This document shows, piece after piece, positions 1 through 5,696 of a DNA stretch of 10,246 nt. How positions within the stretch are numbered: the stretch's first letter is position 1; each line of letters starts with the position of its first letter. Position numbers and translations under genes: made by a program. The notes below the pieces were generated by a model. That model saw nothing but the letters and a program-made list of their open reading frames with translations, was not told where the DNA came from and made no database searches. Source of the stretch: Actinomycetota bacterium (GTDB taxonomy: Bacteria; Actinomycetota; Geothermincolia; Geothermincolales; RBG-13-55-18); contig JAPWVA010000019.1 of the NCBI GenBank assembly GCA_028275245.1, positions 1-10,246 on the forward strand, read 5' to 3'.

Positions 1-959
1 GTTCCCGTTACGTGGTCAAGCCCATGAACTGCCCCGGCCATATCCTTATATACAAGACCAGGCCCCGCAGCTACCGGGAGATGCCCATTAAATTCTTCGA
101 GTTGGGGACCGTCTATCGATACGAGAGGTCGGGGGTCCTACATGGTTTGATGCGGGTGAGGGGCTTCACCCAGGACGACGCTCACATCTTCTGCCGGGAG
201 GACCAGATCGAGGAACAGATAAGTGAGATACTGGATTTCGCCTTCTACTGCCTGCACACCTTCGGGTTCGATGATTACGAGGTCTATCTCAGCACTCGGC
301 CGGACAAGGCGGTGGGGAGCGAGGAGCTGTGGGAGAAGGCCACCGGGGCCCTACGTCGATCATTGGAGATGTTGGGGATCGATTACCAGTTGGACCCTGG
401 AGAGGGGGTATTCTACGGCCCTAAGATCGACGTCAAGCTCAGGGACGCCATAGGTAGGTTGTGGCAGGGACCCACCATCCAGGCCGATTTCAACCTTCCT
501 GAGAGGTTCGATCTGACTTACGCCGGCCCGGATAACCGCCCTCACCGGCCGGTGATGATCCACCGGGTGGTTCTGGCGGGCATCGAGAGGTTCTATGGGG
601 TTTTGCTGGAGCACTACGGTGGACACCTTCCCCTCTGGTTATCCCCCCTTCAGGTGGTGATTATACCCGTTGCCGACCGCCACCTGGAATATGCGCGGCA
701 GCTGGAGGAAAGGATGCGGGAAAGGGGTCTCAGGGTGGAGGTCGACGAGGAGCGGCAGACGGTGGGCATGAAGATCCGCAAGGCCCAAATCCAAAAGGTA
801 CCCTTTGCGGTGGTGGTGGGGGATCGGGAAGTGGAAAGCGGGACCCTTTCCGTACGCGATCGGAGCGGGAAGGACACCCGAGGAGTGGCTCTGGAGGAGT
901 TCTTAGCCAGGGCAGAGAGGTGGATTTCCGAGCGCTCGCGGGAGTCGCTGTGGAATTGA
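1..959 (+). CDS. thrS: Threonine--tRNA ligase (ThrRS), C-terminal half, 5' end outside window
   Basis: Charges tRNA-Thr with threonine in the cytoplasm, using ATP; a class II aminoacyl-tRNA synthetase. The frame is already open at the left edge (Ser-Arg-Tyr precede the GTG codon at 12), so this GTG is not the start and the TGS and editing domains lie upstream of the window. About half of the usual ~640 residues is visible. Counting from the codon at 12, the three zinc ligands of the active site are present: Cys7 in KPMNCPGH, His58 in QDDAHIF and His184 in MIHR. Class II motif 2 (YRYERSG...RVRGFTQDD) spans about 35-56, and the motif 3 arginine is Arg193 in GIERF. The anticodon-binding domain runs from about 207 to 306. 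It ends in TGA at 957-959, and the HIT gene follows after 38 bases, probably co-transcribed. The identification is secure. Confidence 0.97.
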   Translation, partial: SRYVVKPMNCPGHILIYKTRPRSYREMPIKFFELGTVYRYERSGVLHGLMRVRGFTQDDAHIFCREDQIEEQISEILDFAFYCLHTFGFDDYEVYLSTRPDKAVGSEELWEKATGALRRSLEMLGIDYQLDPGEGVFYGPKIDVKLRDAIGRLWQGPTIQADFNLPERFDLTYAGPDNRPHRPVMIHRVVLAGIERFYGVLLEHYGGHLPLWLSPLQVVIIPVADRHLEYARQLEERMRERGLRVEVDEERQTVGMKIRKAQIQKVPFAVVVGDREVESGTLSVRDRSGKDTRGVALEEFLARAERWISERSRESLWN

Positions 960-997
960 GCCCCCTCGGGGAACGGGATCCGGCGTGGAGGAGCACC

Positions 998-1507
998 ATG
1001 GAGAGGATGTGGAGGCCCTGGAGGATCCGATATATCGAGGCCATGGGGGAGAAGAAAGACGACGCCTGCATATTCTGCACCAAGCCGAGGGGTGATGACC
1101 GGGAGTCCCTCATCCTTCACCGGGGCGAGCGTTGCTTCGTGATGCTGAACCTCTACCCGTACAACACAGGGCACGTCATGGTCAGCCCCTACCGACACCT
1201 GGCCAGCTTGGAGGAGCTAGACCCCGAGGAACAATCGGAGATGATGCGTCTTGCCTCCCTCTGCCTGCGGGCTATCAGGCGGGCCATGAAACCAGAGGGC
1301 TTTAACTTAGGGATGAACCTGGGGAGGGTAGCGGGGGCGGGATACGATGGGCATGTGCACCTGCACATCGTCCCTCGCTGGCAGGGTGATACCAACTTCA
1401 TGCCCATCGTGGCCGATACCAAGGTGATGCCGGAATCGGTGGAGGACAGCTACCGCAGGTTAAGGGCGGCCCTGGAGGAGGTGCTGAGAGAGGATCGATC
1501 AGCGTAG
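998..1507 (+). CDS. HIT-domain protein, likely Ap4A phosphorylase/hydrolase
   Basis: 169-residue protein of the histidine triad superfamily. These enzymes attack the alpha phosphate of nucleotides through a histidine intermediate. The triad is seen at His119, His121 and His123 (HVHLHIVPRW); the middle one, His121, should be the nucleophile. Cys24 and Cys27 (CIFC) look like half of the zinc site found in this branch, and the N-terminal MWRPWRIRYI matches the usual LWAPWRMEYI-type opening. The start ATG at 998 has a good ribosome site (GGAGGAG, 987-993) 4 bases upstream. The frame stays open further 5' into the end of thrS, but that part resembles nothing in the family. A thrS neighbour of this type is also known in mycobacteria (Rv2613c, an Ap4A phosphorylase). 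Synthetases make Ap4A as a side product, so a role in clearing it is plausible. Substrate choice between phosphorylase and hydrolase cannot be read from the sequence. Confidence 0.9.
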   Translation: MERMWRPWRIRYIEAMGEKKDDACIFCTKPRGDDRESLILHRGERCFVMLNLYPYNTGHVMVSPYRHLASLEELDPEEQSEMMRLASLCLRAIRRAMKPEGFNLGMNLGRVAGAGYDGHVHLHIVPRWQGDTNFMPIVADTKVMPESVEDSYRRLRAALEEVLREDRSA

Positions 1508-1613
1508 GGAACCTTATCCGAGGGTCGGAGGTACCGGGAGGATCATAACTCCATATGATGCCACCTAACGCCATCACCACTCCTGTCCCGCCGGCTCAGG
1601 GATGCCTAAAGTA
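1508..1613. other. Short intergenic stretch after the HIT gene, no gene seen
   Basis: About 100 bases between the HIT stop codon and the terminator. The only structure noticed is a 6-bp inverted repeat, ATCATA (1542-1547) and TATGAT (1554-1559), around a 6-base loop. It has no T-run after it, so it is not a terminator. No ribosome site or family-like reading frame is visible. Confidence 0.5.
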
Positions 1614-1640
1614 AAACCCCCCTCCCTAGGAGGGGGGTTT
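1614..1640. terminator. Bidirectional rho-independent terminator
   Basis: A perfect 12-bp stem pairs AAACCCCCCTCC (1614-1625) with GGAGGGGGGTTT (1629-1640) around the 3-base loop CTA. On the plus strand the stem runs into TTTGTT; on the minus strand the stem end gives four T residues in a row. It lies between two convergent units, thrS-HIT from the left and the EF-G-like gene from the right (stop at 1659), so it probably ends both. Confidence 0.92.
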
Positions 1641-1658
1641 GTTATGGGAGGGGGTGTT

Positions 1659-3740
1659 TCACTGGCTCTCCCTTTCCTTCTTGGCCTCCTCTATTATCTT
1701 CTGGGCTATGTGGGAGGGCACCTCCTCATAATGGGAGAACTCCATGCGGAAGGTGCCCCGACCTCCCGTGATGGAACGCAGGTCGATGGTGTAGCGGAGC
1801 ATCTCCGCCAGGGGTACCTGGGCCCGGATCTTCTGTAAACCGCCCTCCGGTTCCATTCCCAATATCCTTCCCCGCTTGGCGTTGAGGTCCCCAATCACGT
1901 CCCCCATGCACTCCTCGGGGACCAGGACCTCCACGTTCATTATGGGTTCGAGTAGATAAGGGTCGGCATCGGCCAGCGCGTTCTTGAGGGCCAGGGACCC
2001 GGCTATCTGGAAGGATATATCGGAGGAGTCCACCGGGTGATATTTGCCGTCGAATACCGTCGCCCTCAAATCCACGATGGGGTACCCGGCCAAGTAACCT
2101 TCCTCCATGGCCTTCCGGATTCCCTTCTCCACCGAAGGTATGAATTGCTTGGGGATTACCCCTCCCACTATCTTATCCACAAACTCGAAGCCGGCACCGC
2201 GCTCCAGGGGTTCGATCTCCACCCAGGCGATGCCAAACTGGCCGTGACCGCCCGTCTGCTTTTTGTGCTTCCCCTCCGCCTTTGCGGACTTACGGATGGT
2301 CTCCTTGTAAGGCACCTTGGGGAGGGAGGTGTTAACGTTGACGTTGAACTTCCTGGTAAGGCGGTCCACCATGATGTCCAGGTGAGATTCGCCCATGCCG
2401 GAGATGATGGTCTGCTTGGTCTCGTTGTTCCGGTAAACGTGGAAGGAGGGGTCTTCTTCGCACAGCTTGCTCAAGGCGGTGGAGAGCTTGTCCTCATCCC
2501 CCTTGGTCTTGGGCTCCACCGCCAGGGACATGAGGGGCTCAGGGAACTCGATGGGCGGAAGCACGATGGGCGTCTCTTTGTCGCACAGGGTGTCCCCGGT
2601 GGCGGTCTGGGAGAGCTTGGCTACCCCGCCTATGTCCCCGGCGATGATCTCCTTGGCCGGGATCTGGTTCTTGCCGCGAATGTAAAATACCTGTCCCACT
2701 CGCTCGTCAGCATCCTTGCTGGAGTTGTAAACCACGCTGTCCGAACGGAGCACTCCCGAGAAGACCCGGAAGTAGGTGAGCCTTCCCACGTAGGGATCGG
2801 ATACGGTCTTGAAGACCAGGGCCGAGAGGGGTGCGTTATCCCGGGCCTCCAGCACCATCTCTTCTCCGGTGGTCCGGTGGACCCCCACGACCTTCTCCAA
2901 CTTTAGGGGCGAAGGGAGGTTGTTGACCAGGGCGTTGGCTAGCTGGTCGATGGCGATGTTGGAGGTGGCGCTTCCACAGAGTACCGGCACCAGCTTGCCC
3001 TCCATGGTCCCCATGAGTAGGGCCTCTAGCACTTCCTCCTCGGTTATCTCCTCTTCCTCCAAGTACTTCATCATTAGCTCGTCGCTGGCCTCAGCGGCCC
3101 CCTCGATGACCTTCTCGCGGGCTTCCGCCACTTGGTCCTCCATCTCCGCCGGGATCTCGGTCTCCTGCGTCTTGCCCTTTCCATCGTAAACGTAGGCCTT
3201 GCGGGAGATGAGGTCCACAACTCCCCGGAAATCGCTCTCCTCACCGATGGGCAGCTGGAAGGGGATGACCCTTGATCCGTACAGGTCCTGGAGCTGTTCT
3301 AGGCAGCGCTGAAAGCTGGCGTTCTCCCGGTCCATCTTGTTGATGAACACCAAACGCGGGAGGCTCTTCTCCTCGGCCATCTTCCAGATGATCTCGGTCT
3401 GGACTTCCACACCGGCCACTGCTGAGACCACGAACACGGCGCTGTCCACCACCCTCATGGTGGCGATCACCTCGCCGATGAAGTCGGCGTACCCGGGTGT
3501 GTCGATGAGGTTGATCTTGTGCTCCCTCCACTCGAAGGTCAACGGTGTGGCATGGATGGAGAGGTTCCTCTTTTGCTCGTCCGGGTCGAAGTCGCTGACG
3601 GTATTGCCCTCGTCCACCCGGCCCAGGCGGGTGATAACCCCGGCGTTGAAGAGCATGGCCTCAGCGATGGAGGTCTTTCCGGAACCCCCATGGCCGAATA
3701 GGGCCACATTCCTGATCCTCTCAGCAGAGTGCTTATCCAT
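1659..3740 (-). CDS. EF-G-like translational GTPase (EF-G2 type)
   Basis: 693 residues with the full EF-G domain set. EF-G moves tRNA and mRNA through the ribosome with GTP. G domain motifs: P-loop G16HGGSGKT23, switch I around K57RNLSI62, D80TPGY84, N134KMD137 and G256SA258. Domain II and III follow (about 300-480), then domain IV with TGGHGQFG (497-504) and the tip histidine His568 in KYHPVDSS, then domain V to the C-terminus. The P-loop differs from canonical EF-G (AHIDAGKTT) and matches the EF-G2 paralogue group, such as Thermus thermophilus EF-G-2 and the FusA2 proteins. The switch I threonine of RGITI is serine here (Ser61). The start ATG at 3738-3740 has the ribosome site GGAAAGGAG 10 bases upstream, and an in-frame TAA just before it excludes a longer protein. 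It is not in a str operon (no rpsL, rpsG or tuf beside it). Whether it is the main translocase or an accessory GTPase cannot be settled without the rest of the genome. Confidence 0.93.
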   Translation of the reverse strand: MDKHSAERIRNVALFGHGGSGKTSIAEAMLFNAGVITRLGRVDEGNTVSDFDPDEQKRNLSIHATPLTFEWREHKINLIDTPGYADFIGEVIATMRVVDSAVFVVSAVAGVEVQTEIIWKMAEEKSLPRLVFINKMDRENASFQRCLEQLQDLYGSRVIPFQLPIGEESDFRGVVDLISRKAYVYDGKGKTQETEIPAEMEDQVAEAREKVIEGAAEASDELMMKYLEEEEITEEEVLEALLMGTMEGKLVPVLCGSATSNIAIDQLANALVNNLPSPLKLEKVVGVHRTTGEEMVLEARDNAPLSALVFKTVSDPYVGRLTYFRVFSGVLRSDSVVYNSSKDADERVGQVFYIRGKNQIPAKEIIAGDIGGVAKLSQTATGDTLCDKETPIVLPPIEFPEPLMSLAVEPKTKGDEDKLSTALSKLCEEDPSFHVYRNNETKQTIISGMGESHLDIMVDRLTRKFNVNVNTSLPKVPYKETIRKSAKAEGKHKKQTGGHGQFGIAWVEIEPLERGAGFEFVDKIVGGVIPKQFIPSVEKGIRKAMEEGYLAGYPIVDLRATVFDGKYHPVDSSDISFQIAGSLALKNALADADPYLLEPIMNVEVLVPEECMGDVIGDLNAKRGRILGMEPEGGLQKIRAQVPLAEMLRYTIDLRSITGGRGTFRMEFSHYEEVPSHIAQKIIEEAKKERESQ

Positions 3741-3743
3741 GGA

Positions 3744-3773
3744 TTATCTGCTCCTTTCCCCGTTCTCCGACAT
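3744..3773 (-). other. Possible 9-codon upstream ORF in the EF-G-like gene leader
   Basis: On the minus strand an ATG at 3773-3771 opens the frame MSENGERSR and stops at TAA (3746-3744), three bases before the ATG of the EF-G-like gene and in the same frame. If the TATAAT at 3783-3788 is used, this ATG lies only about 3-4 bases from the predicted RNA 5' end, so it would be nearly leaderless. It overlaps the ribosome site of the main gene. No experimental or homology support is visible; it may be chance. Confidence 0.25.
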
Positions 3774-3782
3774 GACCTAAAT

Positions 3783-3788
3783 ATTATA
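3783..3788 (-). promoter_or_regulatory. -10 box for the EF-G-like gene
   Basis: The minus strand reads a perfect TATAAT here inside an A+T-rich patch (3781-3790) that stands out from the G+C-rich surroundings. Transcription would start near 3776 and give a leader of about 36 bases. No -35 box stands at normal spacing: the best match, TTGAAT (3810-3815 read on the minus strand), is 21 bases away, which is too far. The -10 call is therefore better supported than the promoter as a whole. Confidence 0.6.
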
Positions 3789-3871
3789 TAGGGTCGCCCT
3801 GGACTCCGGATTCAAACAAACTTTCAGTATAGAACCCAGGGCGAGCTTTTCATAGCCATCCCTAATACTGT

Positions 3872-3907
3872 ATCCCTGAGGTCCTCGGAATCCCTGGGGT
3901 CCTCGGA
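3872..3907. repeat. 18-bp tandem duplication (two units)
   Basis: ATCCCTGAGGTCCTCGGA (3872-3889) is followed directly by ATCCCTGGGGTCCTCGGA (3890-3907), identical at 17 of 18 positions. The first unit contains the small inverted repeat GAGG-T-CCTC. A further ATCCCT stands at 3858-3863. The block lies between the two divergent promoters, where a pair of protein-binding sites would be expected, but it could equally be a simple slippage duplication. Confidence 0.8.
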
Positions 3908-3948
3908 ATGAGCCCGGGGAGAGGGGTTTGCCGCGGGGATGGCGTTCC

Positions 3949-3975
3949 TTGGACCACTTCCGGTGGTGTGATAAT
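3949..3975 (+). promoter_or_regulatory. Extended -10 promoter for the rimP-nusA operon
   Basis: TGTGATAAT (3967-3975) combines the TGn extension with a -10 hexamer matching TATAAT at five of six bases. A weak -35 candidate, TTGGAC (3949-3954), lies at the short spacing of 15 bases; extended -10 promoters tolerate this. Transcription would start near 3982, giving a leader of about 60 bases that is largely taken up by the hairpin at 3999-4020. Confidence 0.6.
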
Positions 3976-3998
3976 ATATGTTTGAAGAGCGCCTGTAG

Positions 3999-4025
3999 AA
4001 AGTGGGCGAGTGCCCACTTTTTGTT
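3999..4025 (+). terminator. Rho-independent terminator-like hairpin in the rimP leader (probable attenuator)
   Basis: AAAGTGGGC (3999-4007) pairs perfectly with GCCCACTTT (4012-4020) around the loop GAGT, and the stem runs into TTTTTGTT. This is a textbook intrinsic terminator, yet it lies 15 bases before the rimP start. The only gene upstream is transcribed away from it, so there is no upstream plus-strand gene to end. It therefore most likely terminates part of the rimP-nusA-infB transcription early. NusA-dependent termination in the rimP leader is known to autoregulate the operon in Bacillus subtilis; the same control is inferred here. Confidence 0.8.
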
Positions 4026-4040
4026 ATGGGGTGAGGCGGT

Positions 4041-4511
4041 TTGAACCCGGAGGAGCTTGAGGAAAAGCTGGAGGAGATCATCGAGCCCATTGTCCGTGAC
4101 GAGGGCGTGAGCCTGGTATCCGTTCTCGTCTCCCGGAGGGGTAGGAGGTTGGTGGTGAAAGTATGCCTGGACCGGGAGGGAGGCATAGACATCGATACCT
4201 GTGCGGACCTGAGCGAAGAGATCGGGAGGCACATGGACGTCCTCGACCTGATTGACGAGAGTTATGACCTGGAGGTCTCTTCCCCGGGGGTGGACAGAGT
4301 GCTTCAAAAACCCAGGGAATATCGTCACTTCCTGGGAAGGGAGGTGGAAGTGACCCTCCGGCAACCCTATAGGGGAGAGTATAAGCTACTTGGAATACTC
4401 GCCGACTCGGACGATGAGGGCATGGTACTCCAGCTGCCGGAGGGGGAAAAGGTGAGCTTTCCCTACCAGGTGGTGAAAAAGACCAAGCTACACGCGGTCC
4501 TGCCCTGGTGA
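4041..4511 (+). CDS. rimP: Ribosome maturation factor RimP
   Basis: 156-residue cytoplasmic protein that binds the 30S subunit and helps its late assembly. The family signature EVSSPGVDR is at 78-86, with the N-terminal alpha/beta domain (about 1-85) before it and the SH3-like C-terminal domain after it. Length is normal for RimP. The start is TTG at 4041: a stop (TGA, 4032-4034) in the same frame blocks any upstream start, and a ribosome site (GGGGTGAGG, 4028-4036) overlaps that stop. It is the first gene of the operon, directly behind the leader hairpin. It ends 23 bases before nusA. RimP and NusA are neighbours in most bacteria. Confidence 0.95.
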   Translation: MNPEELEEKLEEIIEPIVRDEGVSLVSVLVSRRGRRLVVKVCLDREGGIDIDTCADLSEEIGRHMDVLDLIDESYDLEVSSPGVDRVLQKPREYRHFLGREVEVTLRQPYRGEYKLLGILADSDDEGMVLQLPEGEKVSFPYQVVKKTKLHAVLPW

Positions 4512-4518
4512 TCGCGGG

Positions 4519-4526
4519 AAGGAGGT
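4519..4526 (+). promoter_or_regulatory. Strong ribosome binding site that fixes the nusA start
   Basis: AAGGAGGT is a near-perfect Shine-Dalgarno sequence, 8 bases before the TTG at 4535. A GTG at 4508 in the same frame overlaps the rimP stop, but starting there would place this site inside the coding region and add nine residues with no family likeness. The TTG is therefore preferred. Confidence 0.85.
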
Positions 4527-4534
4527 CGACGGGA

Positions 4535-5575
4535 TTGGCGGCCGAGTGGCTGGAAGCCCTGAGGCAGATAGAGAGGGAAAAGGGCCTGGACGCAGAAACG
4601 GTGATCCACGCCCTGGAGGCTGCCCTGCTTTCCGCCTACCGCAAGAACTACCCCGAAGAGGGGGAGGAAGAAGAGGTACGGGTGATGGTGGACCGCGAGG
4701 TAGGCTCCATCCACGTCTACGCCCGCAGGGTTAACCCGGAGACCGGAGAGGAGGAGGATATCGAGGTCACGCCCAAGGACTTCGGGCGCATCGCTGCCCA
4801 GACCGCCAAGCAGGTCATCCTGCAGAGGATCAGGGAAGCGGAGCGCGATCTCATGTACGAGGAATTCCACGAGAAGGTGGGCGACATCGTCACCGGTATA
4901 GTACAGCAATCCGACCAACGGTACACCTTGGTGGACTTGGGCAAGGTGGAGGCGCTGCTGCCCATGTCCGAACAGATCCGGGGGGAGAGGTACCGGCACG
5001 GGATGCGCCTGAAGGTTTACATCGTGGAAGTACGCAAGACCAGCAAGGGACCCCAGGTGATAGTTTCCCGCACCCATCCTGGGCTCTTGAAGAGGCTTTT
5101 CGAGCTAGAAGTGCCCGAGATAGCGGAGGGATATGTGGAGATAAAGGCGGTGGCACGGGAACCCGGGCAACGGTCAAAGATAGCTGTGTACTCGCGGGAC
5201 CGCAACGTGGACCCGGTGGGAGCTTGCGTGGGGGCAAGGGGGTCCCGTGTGCGCATGGTGGTGAACGAGCTTCGGGGGGAGAAGGTGGATATAGTCCCTT
5301 GGAGCGAGGATCCCAGGGAGTTCATCGCTAACGCCCTGAGCCCGGCCAAGGTTAAGGAGGTGATAATCCACCCGGAGGATCAGTCCTGCGAGGTTATAGT
5401 CCCTGACCACCAGCTTTCCCTGGCCATCGGCAAGGAGGGCCAAAACGCCCGATTGGCCGCCAGGCTCACCGGCTGGCGGATAGACATCAAAAGCGAGTCC
5501 CAGGTGAGGGAGGCAGAAGAGGGATACGTGGCCACTACTGGGGATGGTTCCGACACCTGGACCCCCGAATCGTGA
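4535..5575 (+). CDS. nusA: Transcription termination/antitermination factor NusA
   Basis: 346 residues from the TTG at 4535. NusA binds RNA polymerase and nascent RNA, promotes pausing and intrinsic termination, and takes part in rRNA antitermination. The N-terminal polymerase-binding domain (about 1-115) opens with AAEWLEALRQIEREKG, a typical NusA beginning. The S1 domain follows (KVGDIVTGIV..., about 114-181). KH1 carries GARG at 233-236, and KH2 carries GKEG at 299-302 in AIGKEGQNARLAARLTGW. There are no C-terminal acidic repeats, as is usual outside proteobacteria. Length is close to that of actinobacterial NusA. Expression is probably controlled by the leader hairpin before rimP, which gives NusA a chance to regulate itself. 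The gene that normally follows (ylxR) is absent. Confidence 0.97.
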   Translation: MAAEWLEALRQIEREKGLDAETVIHALEAALLSAYRKNYPEEGEEEEVRVMVDREVGSIHVYARRVNPETGEEEDIEVTPKDFGRIAAQTAKQVILQRIREAERDLMYEEFHEKVGDIVTGIVQQSDQRYTLVDLGKVEALLPMSEQIRGERYRHGMRLKVYIVEVRKTSKGPQVIVSRTHPGLLKRLFELEVPEIAEGYVEIKAVAREPGQRSKIAVYSRDRNVDPVGACVGARGSRVRMVVNELRGEKVDIVPWSEDPREFIANALSPAKVKEVIIHPEDQSCEVIVPDHQLSLAIGKEGQNARLAARLTGWRIDIKSESQVREAEEGYVATTGDGSDTWTPES

Positions 5576-5696
5576 TACCTTGTAATAAGAGCTTGTAATA
5601 AGGGCCGCCGTGAGGTGGCACATGCCGGAATCGAAGGCCGGCTCTCCGGGAGTGGAGTGACGGTAAAAAGAGGATTCTTGATCGAGAGAGGGATCG
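5576..5696 (+). other. Structured nusA-infB spacer; no ylxR or ylxQ
   Basis: 121 bases, too short for ylxR (about 90 codons), and no frame shows its cysteine motif. Three possible RNA hairpins stand in a row. GCCGCC (5604-5609) pairs with GGTGGC (5614-5619, one G-U pair) under the GNRA-type tetraloop GTGA. GCCGG (5624-5628) pairs with CCGGC (5638-5642). CTCC (5644-5647) pairs with GGAG (5654-5657). None has a T-run, so they are not intrinsic terminators. The infB ribosome site (GAGAGGG, just before 5693) follows. Confidence 0.5.
5579..5604. repeat. 13-bp tandem duplication after nusA
   Basis: CTTGTAATAAGAG (5579-5591) is followed directly by CTTGTAATAAGGG (5592-5604), identical at 12 of 13 positions. 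It begins three bases after the nusA stop codon. The A+T-rich units contrast with the flanks and contain stop codons (TAA). No function is evident; a slippage duplication or a paired binding site are both possible. Confidence 0.75.

Larger units (their letters stand above)
3741..4040. promoter_or_regulatory. Divergent control region between the EF-G-like gene and rimP
   Basis: 300 bases with no convincing protein gene. From left to right it contains the ribosome site and -10 box of the EF-G-like gene (minus strand), an 18-bp tandem duplication, an extended -10 promoter facing rimP, and a terminator-like hairpin in the rimP leader. These parts are listed separately. Antisense frames that cross it from rimP have no family likeness. 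Confidence 0.75.

Noticed and set aside
920..997. Longer N-terminus for the HIT protein reaching back into thrS
   Set aside because: The extra 26 residues overlap the thrS end and do not match the family, while ATG 998 has a good ribosome site and the usual family opening.
2037..2906. 289-codon open frame on the plus strand inside the EF-G-like gene
   Set aside because: It lies wholly antisense to a gene with intact GTPase motifs, has no family-like motifs and no matching ribosome site; such frames are common in G+C-rich DNA.
3872..3907. Possible start of a CRISPR array
   Set aside because: Only two units, directly adjacent with no spacers, and too short to be CRISPR repeats.
3978..3998. 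6-codon frame MFEERL ending directly at the rimP leader hairpin, resembling a leader peptide
   Set aside because: The -10 box at 3970-3975 puts the RNA start near 3982, after this ATG, so it would not be transcribed whole; it also lacks a ribosome site and any run of regulatory codons.
3777..4364. 195-codon minus-strand frame across the divergent region and rimP
   Set aside because: It is antisense to the rimP leader and the rimP motifs, its composition looks like a coding shadow, and it shows no recognisable domain.
4508..4534. GTG start for nusA overlapping the rimP stop
   Set aside because: The strong AAGGAGGT at 4519-4526 would be inside the gene, and the nine added residues do not resemble NusA; TTG 4535 fits both the ribosome site and the family.
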